NCBI GenBank assembly: GCA_031274075.1
Contig: JAISQQ010000104.1
Location: forward strand, 1 to 6,034
Direction of reading: 5' to 3'
From: Accumulibacter sp.
GTDB taxonomy: Bacteria > Pseudomonadota > Gammaproteobacteria > Burkholderiales > Rhodocyclaceae
DNA length: 6,034 nt
The notes under the pieces were generated by a model, which was not told where the DNA came from, made no database searches, and saw only the letters and a program-made list of their open reading frames with translations. The position numbers and the translations under genes were made by a program. This document shows, one piece after another, positions 1-6,034 of the stretch; within the stretch, counting starts at the first letter, position 1; each line of letters begins with the position of its first letter.

Positions 1-2
1 CG

Positions 3-290
3 TTCAGGGAATTGGGCGTCAAGGTCGCGGCGATCACCGCCGGCAAGCTGCTGCTGCATCCGCTGTGCCTCTGGCTGGCGCTGTGGCTGTGCGTGCTGGC
101 CGGCATGCCGGCGCTGCCGTCCGACCTGCGCCTTGCGCTGCTGCTCACCGGAACCCTGCCGACGATGAGCATCTATCCGCTCCTGGGCATGCGCCACGGC
201 CACGAGAAGTTCTGCGCCGCCGCGTTGCTGTCGACGACGATCCTGTCATTCTTCACCCTGAGCGGATTGCTCGTGGCGCTTGGCGATTGA
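3..290 (+). CDS. AEC-family (auxin efflux carrier-like) permease, C-terminal fragment
   Basis: Only the last 95 codons are present; the gene enters from the left edge already in frame, so the TTG at 12 is not a start. The fragment is very hydrophobic and suggests three membrane segments, at about residues 7-33, 42-60 and 71-93 of the fragment. A GKLLLHP motif in the first, TGTLPTMSIYPLLG after the second and LLSTTILSF in the third resemble the C-terminal half of AEC transporters (inner-membrane secondary carriers of organic anions and related solutes). The substrate cannot be told from this part. The gene converges on dnaJ, with 96 bp between the two stop codons, all of it repeat sequence. 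Other polytopic carriers of the same fold cannot be fully excluded. Confidence 0.75.
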   Translation, partial: FRELGVKVAAITAGKLLLHPLCLWLALWLCVLAGMPALPSDLRLALLLTGTLPTMSIYPLLGMRHGHEKFCAAALLSTTILSFFTLSGLLVALGD

Positions 291-386
291 ACAGAGGACA
301 GAGGACAGAAGACAGTAATATTTGCGGGCGCGAAGCGCCCGGAAACTGACAGTCCTCTGTCCTCTGTCTTCTGTCCCCTGACACCC
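291..386. repeat. Palindromic repeat unit A (heptamer arms plus GC-rich core hairpin)
   Basis: This unit fills the complete gap between the convergent stops of the permease and dnaJ. The left arm, 291-315, is ACAGAGG, ACAGAGG, ACAGAAG, ACAG. The core 324-342, GCGGGCGCGAAGCGCCCGG, folds as a 7-bp stem (325-331 with 335-341) around GAA. The right arm from 352 is the complementary pyrimidine-rich array; 291-306 pairs perfectly with 352-367. Read on the minus strand, 7-nt phasing continues from the dnaJ stop. The core occurs again, inverted, at 1641-1659. The unit resembles REP or MITE-like non-coding repeats. It could act as a two-way transcription barrier for the convergent genes, but neither strand shows the T-run of a classical intrinsic terminator. 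Confidence 0.85.
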
Positions 387-1526
387 TCAACTGGCGAAAA
401 ATTCCTTCACCTTGTCCATCCAGGACTTGGCGCGCGGGTTGTGGCGTTCGGCGTTGCCGCGGCTCGATTCTTCGAGTTCGCGCAGCAGTTCTTTCTGGCG
501 CTCGGTCAGGTTGACCGGCGTTTCTACGACTACGTGGCAGAGCAGGTCGCCGTGCGCCTGGCTGCGCACGCCCTTGATGCCTTTTCCGCGCAGGCGGAAG
601 ATTTTCCCGGATTGCGTTTCTTCCGGAATCCTCAGGTTGGCCGCGCCGTCGAGTGTCGGGATTTCGATTTCCCCGCCCAACGCCGCGGTGGGGAAGCTGA
701 TCGGCATCTCGCAGTGCAAGTCGTTGCCGTCCCGCTGGAAGACGGCGTGTTGCTTGAGCCGCACCTGCACGTAGAGATCGCCCGCCGGGCCACCGTTGAT
801 GCCGTGCTCGCCCTCGCCGGAAAGCCGGATGCGGTCACCTTCGTCGACCCCCGCGGGGATTTTCACCGCCAGTGTCTTGTGCTGCTTGACGCGCCCGGCG
901 CCGTGGCAGGCGGCGCAGGGTTCGGCGATGAATTTGCCGGTGCCGTGGCATTTGGGGCAGGTCTGCTGGATCGAGAAGAAGCCTTGCTGCAGGCGCACCT
1001 GGCCGCTGCCCTGGCAGACCGGGCATGTCTTCGGCTGGGTGCCGGGCTTGGCGCCCGTTCCCTTGCAGGATTCGCAGGCTTCCATGGTCGGTATGCGGAT
1101 TTGCGTTTCGGTGCCGAAAGCCGCCTGTTCGAGCGTGATTTCCAGGTTGTAGCGCAGGTCGGCGCCGCGGTAGACGTTGGAACGTCCTCCTCCCCGGTTG
1201 CCGCCGCCGAAAATCTCGTCGAAGATGCCGCCGAAGGCGTCCGAGAAGGCGCCCGCGCCGCCGAAACCGCCGCCGAAGCCGCCGCCCATGCCGGCCTGGG
1301 GATCGACGCCGGCATGGCCGAACTGATCGTAGGCCGAGCGTTTCTGCGCGTCGGAAAGAATCTCGTAGGCTTCCTTGGCTTCCTTGAAACGCTCTTCCGC
1401 CTTGGGGTTGTCCGGGTTGCGGTCGGGATGGTATTTCATCGCCAACTTGCGGTAGGACTTCTTGATCTCGTCTTCGGAAGCGTCCCGGTTGATGCCGAGA
1501 ATCTCGTAAAAATCGCGTTTTGCCAT
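387..1526 (-). CDS. dnaJ: Chaperone DnaJ (Hsp40, type I)
   Basis: A 379-residue co-chaperone that binds unfolded clients, hands them to DnaK and stimulates its ATPase in the cytoplasm. It has the full type I layout: J domain about 1-75 with HPD at 33-35; Gly/Phe-rich linker about 78-115; zinc-binding domain with four CxxCxGxG repeats at 151-158, 168-175, 190-197 and 204-211, all eight cysteines present; C-terminal substrate and dimerisation domains to the end. The start at 1526 gives the typical N-terminus [11 protein letters not shown] and a normal length. The frame stays open upstream to 1661, but that 45-codon extension translates repeat DNA and was rejected. No Shine-Dalgarno sequence is evident: the bases before the ATG are CTTTCACTGTTCACTGAACCC, part of a heptamer array. 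It is separated from dnaK by 472 bp, far more than expected within this operon. Confidence 0.97.
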   Translation of the reverse strand: MAKRDFYEILGINRDASEDEIKKSYRKLAMKYHPDRNPDNPKAEERFKEAKEAYEILSDAQKRSAYDQFGHAGVDPQAGMGGGFGGGFGGAGAFSDAFGGIFDEIFGGGNRGGGRSNVYRGADLRYNLEITLEQAAFGTETQIRIPTMEACESCKGTGAKPGTQPKTCPVCQGSGQVRLQQGFFSIQQTCPKCHGTGKFIAEPCAACHGAGRVKQHKTLAVKIPAGVDEGDRIRLSGEGEHGINGGPAGDLYVQVRLKQHAVFQRDGNDLHCEMPISFPTAALGGEIEIPTLDGAANLRIPEETQSGKIFRLRGKGIKGVRSQAHGDLLCHVVVETPVNLTERQKELLRELEESSRGNAERHNPRAKSWMDKVKEFFAS

Positions 1527-1529
1527 GGG

Positions 1530-1566
1530 TTCAGTGAACAGTGAAAGCTGATGATTGAGTGAAACC
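1530..1566. repeat. Heptamer array directly upstream of the dnaJ start
   Basis: On the plus strand CAGTGAA at 1532-1538 and 1539-1545 is followed by AGCTGAT, GATTGAG and TGAAACC. TGA triplets fall exactly 7 nt apart at 1535, 1542, 1549 and 1556. The array starts only a few bases from the dnaJ start codon and occupies the place of its ribosome binding site. AGTGAAAG (1540-1547) is the reverse complement of CTTTCACT (1983-1990) in the array at the dnaK stop, so the two arrays bracket the spacer as an inverted pair. Confidence 0.7.
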
Positions 1567-1600
1567 CGCCTGGGACGTCCCTTTAGCGAGGGGCGGGGGA

Positions 1601-1704
1601 ACAGAGGACAGAGGACAGGGGACAGGGGACAGTTCGGCTGCCGGGCGCTTCGCGCCCGCAATTAGTACGAACACGGTCTCGTGTCTTCCGTCCTTTGTCT
1701 CCTG
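1601..1704. repeat. Palindromic repeat unit B, inverted copy of unit A
   Basis: The left arm 1601-1632 reads ACAGAGG, ACAGAGG, ACAGGGG, ACAGGGG, ACAG. The core 1641-1659, CCGGGCGCTTCGCGCCCGC, is the exact reverse complement of the core at 324-342, and the match extends two more bases on the right (AA), 21 bp in all. The right arm, about 1676-1704, is a decayed pyrimidine-rich heptamer array (GTCTCGT, GTCTTCC, GTCCTTT, GTCTCCT). Units A and B therefore flank dnaJ in opposite orientation. The right arm is more diverged than in A, which suggests that B is older or less constrained. Confidence 0.82.
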
Positions 1705-1707
1705 AAC

Positions 1708-1736
1708 CGGATTCCGGCTTGCGCCGGAATGACGGG
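1708..1736. repeat. Short dispersed-type hairpin repeat ATTCCGGC-TTGC-GCCGGAAT
   Basis: A perfect 8-bp stem, 1711-1718 with 1723-1730, encloses the loop TTGC and is followed by GACGG. Elements of the form GGATTCCGGC, short loop, GCCGGAATGACGG are scattered in many proteobacterial genomes and give well-known spurious peptides such as IPACAGMT. It lies immediately beside unit B, so the spacer is a repeat nest. No coding or terminator function is visible (no T-run). Confidence 0.65.
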
Positions 1737-1740
1737 GTCG

Positions 1741-1970
1741 AAATGGTCGCGGCCCGCGCTAGAACATGAAACGCTCCCAGCCGATCCCGGATCGGGGCGG
1801 GGGGTTGTAAGTTCGGGCGCAAGTTTGGATACGCCGCGGCGCAGTGGATACAGTGGATTTGGCGGGCCAACACCGACTGTTCAGCGCGTGAAAAGCTGGG
1901 CGCGAGGCGATGGACGGCTTCGGGCAAATCGACGGCGCATGGCCGAATCCACGAGTTCTTGTGCGTCCGC
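1741..1970. other. Unassigned part of the dnaK-dnaJ spacer
   Basis: No credible gene is seen on either strand in these 230 bases. They contain a perfect dyad CCGATC-CCG-GATCGG at 1781-1795, a 10-bp palindrome CGCCGCGGCG at 1832-1841, and TGGATA at 1826 and 1845 with TGGATT at 1854, the last two forming a 9-nt tandem CAGTGGATA/CAGTGGATT. No sigma-32-like CTTGAAA or CCCCAT pair was found on the minus strand that could drive dnaJ. The sequence could be part of the dnaK-dnaJ transcript with structured RNA, or the decayed interior of an inserted element. Confidence 0.4.
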
Positions 1971-1998
1971 CTCACGTTTCACCTTTCACTTTCACCTT

Positions 1999-2001
<3 letters not shown>
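1971..2001 (-). repeat. Heptamer array that includes the dnaK stop codon
   Basis: Read in the dnaK direction the units are TGAAAGG, TGAAAG, TGAAAGG, TGAAACG, TGAGG; the first TGA is the dnaK stop itself. Further TGA triplets follow at offsets 7, 13, 20 and 27 nt (ending at 1992, 1986, 1979 and 1972), which places stops in all three reading frames within 30 nt. It forms an inverted pair with the array at 1530-1566. Confidence 0.75.
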
Positions 2002-3957
<1,956 letters not shown>

Positions 3958-3963
3958 TTTCAA

Positions 3964-3970
3964 TTCCTTT
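3964..3970 (-). promoter_or_regulatory. dnaK ribosome binding site
   Basis: AAAGGAA on the minus strand lies 6 nt upstream of the ATG at 3957 (GGA core 7 nt away). This spacing decides for that ATG against the TTG at 3963. Confidence 0.8.
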
Positions 3971-3973
3971 CAG

Positions 3974-4019
3974 GTGAGGAGTCAGGGGTGAAGAGCGAGG
4001 AACCAGGCTTCCTCACGCC
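3974..4019. repeat. Heptamer array and hairpin in the dnaK leader
   Basis: On the plus strand five consecutive 7-mers read GTGAGGA, GTCAGGG, GTGAAGA, GCGAGGA, ACCAGGC (3974-4008), followed by the complementary arm TTCCTCACGCC (4009-4019). GAGGAA at 3997-4002 pairs with TTCCTC at 4009-4014. The array lies within the predicted 5' untranslated region of dnaK, between its sigma-32 promoter and its ribosome binding site. It has the same purine-arm then pyrimidine-arm polarity as units A and B but a different unit sequence and no GC-rich core. Confidence 0.7.
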
Positions 4020-4051
4020 GCGCTCCCCGGCATTAATCGTGTACGGCTGTC

Positions 4052-4080
4052 TATCTGGGGTCGGGAACAGGGTTTTCAAG
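4052..4080 (-). promoter_or_regulatory. Sigma-32 (RpoH) promoter of dnaK
   Basis: Minus-strand -35 element CTTGAAA (4074-4080), a 13-bp spacer and -10 element CCCCAGATA (4052-4060), close to the heat-shock consensus CTTGAAA-N(11-16)-CCCCATNT. The -35 box begins 11 nt after the grpE stop. Transcription would start near 4045 and give a leader of roughly 88 nt. It lets dnaK be induced separately from grpE. Confidence 0.85.
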
Positions 4081-4091
4081 CCGGGGGGTCT

Positions 4092-4634
4092 TCAGTCTTT
4101 CGCCTTGGCGACGATGACCAGCGCCGGGCGCAGCACACGTTCGGAGATCAGGTAGCCCTTTTGCAGGACGCTGACCACGGTGCCCGCTTCCTGCTCCGTT
4201 TCGACCGTGCTGATCGCCTGGTGGAAGTTCGGATCGAACTTCTCGCCGGCCGGATCGATCTCCTTGAGCGCCGATCTCTCGAACGCGGCGGCGAGCTGCT
4301 TGAGCGTCAGCTCGCTGCCCGCCTTGAGGCTTTCGACGCTGGGGTTTCCCGCCGCCAGCGCCGCCTCCAGGCTGTCCTTGACGGCCAGGAGTTCGCCGGC
4401 GAAGCGCTCGATGGCGAACCGCGACGCCTTGGCGATGTCTTCCTGGGCGCGGCGGCGGACGTTCTCGGTCTCGGCCTTGGCGCGCAGCCACGCGTCGTGA
4501 TGTTCCGCCGCCTTCAGCTCGGCCTGGCGAATCATCTCTTCGAGGCTGGGCGTGCTCTCCTGCGCTTCCGCCGGGGTCTCCGGCGCACTCGCGCCATCGC
4601 TTTCTGGCGCGCTCTCTTTTTCGGATTCTTGCAT
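4092..4634 (-). CDS. grpE: Nucleotide exchange factor GrpE
   Basis: A 180-residue cytoplasmic protein that acts as a dimer to release ADP from DnaK; in the family it also serves as a thermosensor. Residues 1-30 are acidic, Ser/Pro/Glu-rich and probably disordered. Residues about 31-95 form a long charged helix typical of the dimer coiled coil ([20 protein letters not shown]). The C-terminal beta domain carries the family signature from [10 protein letters not shown] (133-142) through [21 protein letters not shown] to VIVAK near the end. Length is normal. The ATG at 4634 has GGGAGA (4643-4648) 8 nt upstream. It is the first gene of the chaperone operon; hrcA, often near grpE in betaproteobacteria, is not present here. 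Confidence 0.96.
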   Translation of the reverse strand: MQESEKESAPESDGASAPETPAEAQESTPSLEEMIRQAELKAAEHHDAWLRAKAETENVRRRAQEDIAKASRFAIERFAGELLAVKDSLEAALAAGNPSVESLKAGSELTLKQLAAAFERSALKEIDPAGEKFDPNFHQAISTVETEQEAGTVVSVLQKGYLISERVLRPALVIVAKAKD

Positions 4635-4662
4635 GGTTGGATTCTCCCGGAAAACTTTCGCC

Positions 4663-4691
4663 TATCTGGGGACAAAATTTTTCTTTTCAAG
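4663..4691 (-). promoter_or_regulatory. Sigma-32 (RpoH) promoter of grpE
   Basis: Minus-strand -35 CTTGAAA (4685-4691), a 13-bp spacer and -10 CCCCAGATA (4663-4671). Both boxes and the spacer length are identical to the dnaK promoter, although the spacers differ in sequence. Transcription would start near 4656, about 22 nt before the grpE ATG. The -35 box is 84 bp from the divergent kinase start, so regulators bound here could affect both genes. Confidence 0.88.
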
Positions 4692-4775
4692 TGAGATTTC
4701 GCCGTGTTAGTTTGAGCGCATTGCGATATTCTCGCGTGTTGGAAACGATCGGCAAGAACGGGATTCGCGGAACGG

Positions 4776-6034
4776 ATGGACAAGATCGGTAAATACGAAG
4801 TCCTGCGCACGCTGGGGAAGGGCGCGACTGCCGTTGTTTACTTGGCGCGCGACCCGGATTCCGGCAACGAGGTGGCGGTCAAGCTGATCCGCTTCGGCGA
4901 GGACAACGCCGTGATGTCCCGCCGCCTGCGCAAGCTGTTCCAGGTCGAAGGCTCGATCGGCCGGCGCCTGGATCATCCGAACATCGTCAAGATCTACGAC
5001 TCGGCGATCGAAAACGACCAGGCGTACATCGTCATGGAGTACGTCGAAGGCAAGGCGCTCGACTACTATTGCGCGATCAACCGCCTGCTGCCCATGCACC
5101 GCGCCGTCGGCATCATCTTCAAGTGCTGCCTGGCGCTCGACCACGCCTTCCGGCGAGGCGTGGTGCATCGCGACATCAAGCCGGCCAACATCCTGATCGA
5201 CGCCGAGGACAACCCGAAAATCACCGATTTCGGATTGGCGCTCAACCTGCACAAGGACATGAACCAGGATTCGACCTTCATCATGGGGGTCGGCTCGCCG
5301 GCCTACATGTCGCCCGAACAGGTCAAGAACTATCCGCTGAACCAGAAGACCGACCTCTACTCGCTCGGCGTCCTGCTCTTTCAACTGCTGACCGGACGCC
5401 TGCCGTTCCGGGCCAACAACCACGGCGCGCTGATCTACAAGATCGTCAACATGGACCCGCCGTCGGTGTGCGACCTCAACCCGAACCTGCCGGAAGGCCT
5501 CGATTCGATCCTCAAGAAAGCGCTGGAAAAGGATCTCTACAACCGCTACCGCAACGGCGCGGAATTCGCCAAGGATCTGTCGACGGTGCGCTACCAGATG
5601 TTCGACGAGAACGAGACGCAGCAGGACACCAGGCACTTCGACGTGCTGCGCGGCCTGGAATTCTTCCGCGAATTCGAAGACATCGAGCTGTGGGAAGTGC
5701 TGCGCATCAGCGTCTGGCGCGAAGTGTCGGACAAGGTCACGCTGATCAAGGAAGGCGACAGCCATCGCATATTCGGCATCATCATCGAGGGTTTCGTCGA
5801 AGTGTCGATCGAGGGAAGATCGCTGTGCCGGCTGGGCTCCGGCGAAGTCGTCGGGGAAATGGCCTACCTGCACCCGAGCGACCCGAAACGCATGGCCACG
5901 GTGGTGACGCTCGAACCGACGCTGTTCCTGGAAGTCAACAGTTCCGCGCTCGACCTCGCCTCCGAGGAATTGCTGGAGCGCTTCCGCAAGACGCTGCTCG
6001 CCCACCTGCTGACGCGCATGCGCGAAGCCGACAA
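4776..6034 (+). CDS. Ser/Thr protein kinase with C-terminal cyclic-nucleotide-binding-like domain (partial, 3' end missing)
   Basis: The open frame runs off the window after 419 codons without a stop. Residues about 7-270 form a Hanks-type (eukaryotic-like) kinase domain: glycine loop GKGATAVVY (14-22), VAVK with K36, helix C glutamate E58, catalytic loop HRDIKPAN (131-138), DFG (151-153), GSPAYMSPE (173-181) and TDLYSLG (192-198). All catalytic residues are present and the HRD arginine suggests activation-loop control. After a linker (about 271-300) comes a CNB-like fold to about 415, with IIEGFVEV and a phosphate-binding-cassette-like stretch: G360-E361 and R372 are in the expected places, but Met373 stands where CRP has Ser and PKA has Ala, so the ligand is uncertain. 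No membrane segment or PASTA repeats are seen in the available part. The ATG at 4776 gives a family-like N-terminus; its ribosome site (GGA, 4 nt away) is weak. It is transcribed divergently from grpE. Confidence 0.9.
   Translation, partial: MDKIGKYEVLRTLGKGATAVVYLARDPDSGNEVAVKLIRFGEDNAVMSRRLRKLFQVEGSIGRRLDHPNIVKIYDSAIENDQAYIVMEYVEGKALDYYCAINRLLPMHRAVGIIFKCCLALDHAFRRGVVHRDIKPANILIDAEDNPKITDFGLALNLHKDMNQDSTFIMGVGSPAYMSPEQVKNYPLNQKTDLYSLGVLLFQLLTGRLPFRANNHGALIYKIVNMDPPSVCDLNPNLPEGLDSILKKALEKDLYNRYRNGAEFAKDLSTVRYQMFDENETQQDTRHFDVLRGLEFFREFEDIELWEVLRISVWREVSDKVTLIKEGDSHRIFGIIIEGFVEVSIEGRSLCRLGSGEVVGEMAYLHPSDPKRMATVVTLEPTLFLEVNSSALDLASEELLERFRKTLLAHLLTRMREAD

Noticed and set aside
291..386. CRISPR array or classical Rho-independent terminator
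   Set aside because: The repeats are only 7 nt with no spacers, and the GC-rich hairpin is not followed by a T-run on either strand.
441..1544. 367-codon open frame on the plus strand opposite dnaJ
   Set aside because: Antisense to dnaJ, with low-complexity Ala/Gly/Val/Arg composition and no recognisable domain.
1527..1661. 45-codon N-terminal extension of DnaJ
   Set aside because: The added residues come from repeat arrays; family DnaJ proteins begin at the MAKRDFYE position.
1601..1736. Complete insertion sequence in the dnaK-dnaJ spacer
   Set aside because: No transposase-like frame or target-site duplication could be seen; only short non-coding repeats are present.
1583..1975. 130-codon open frame on the minus strand in the dnaK-dnaJ spacer
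   Set aside because: About a third of it translates the two repeat elements; the rest has no recognisable motif and no convincing ribosome site.
3958..3963. TTG start for DnaK two codons upstream
   Set aside because: It would be almost in contact with the Shine-Dalgarno sequence; the ATG at 3957 has proper spacing and matches E. coli residue numbering.
4635..4775. CIRCE operator (HrcA site) or clear sigma-70 promoter for the kinase
   Set aside because: No TTAGCACTC/GAGTGCTAA pair is present. TTGAGC (4712) and TATTCT (4727) are only 9 bp apart, and other box pairs are weak.
4707..6005. 432-codon open frame on the minus strand opposite the kinase
   Set aside because: Antisense to a kinase with all catalytic motifs; composition (Val, Asp, Arg, His, Gln rich) is typical of a shadow frame.

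Overview
The window carries a betaproteobacterial-type heat-shock chaperone cluster, grpE-dnaK-dnaJ, all on the minus strand and transcribed from right to left. The end of an AEC-family permease gene lies at the left edge and a divergent Ser/Thr protein kinase gene lies at the right edge. Protein sequences, high GC, GC-rich third positions and sigma-32 promoters next to chaperone genes fit a beta-proteobacterium. Rhodocyclales and relatives (for example Azonexus, Accumulibacter or Sulfuritalea types) are my best guess, but that placement is inference.

Layout. 3-290 (+): last 95 codons of an AEC permease. 291-386: a palindromic repeat unit that fills the whole gap between two convergent stop codons. 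387-1526 (-): dnaJ. 1527-1998: an unusually long (472 bp) dnaK-dnaJ spacer. It holds a heptamer array next to the dnaJ start, a second copy of the palindromic unit in opposite orientation, a second type of repeat hairpin, about 230 bp of unassigned sequence, and a heptamer array that begins with the dnaK stop codon. 1999-3957 (-): dnaK. 3958-4091: dnaK leader with another heptamer array and a sigma-32 promoter. 4092-4634 (-): grpE. 4635-4775: divergent promoter region with a second sigma-32 promoter. 4776-6034 (+): Ser/Thr kinase with a C-terminal cyclic-nucleotide-binding-like domain, cut by the window end.

Function. DnaK is the ATP-driven Hsp70, DnaJ delivers substrates and stimulates its ATPase, and GrpE exchanges its nucleotide. 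Two near-identical sigma-32 promoters (CTTGAAA, 13 bp, CCCCAGATA) precede grpE and dnaK, so the set should be induced by heat. No such promoter was found before dnaJ, which also lacks a clear Shine-Dalgarno sequence; its expression probably depends on read-through across the repeat-filled spacer.

The genes are conventional. The most unusual signal is in the junctions: three of the four carry purine-rich heptamer repeats, arranged as self-complementary units (purine arm, core, pyrimidine arm), which begin exactly at the stop codons of the permease, dnaJ and dnaK and reach close to the starts of dnaJ and dnaK. The second point of interest is the kinase with a putative ligand-sensing domain that shares an intergenic region with the heat-shock operon.
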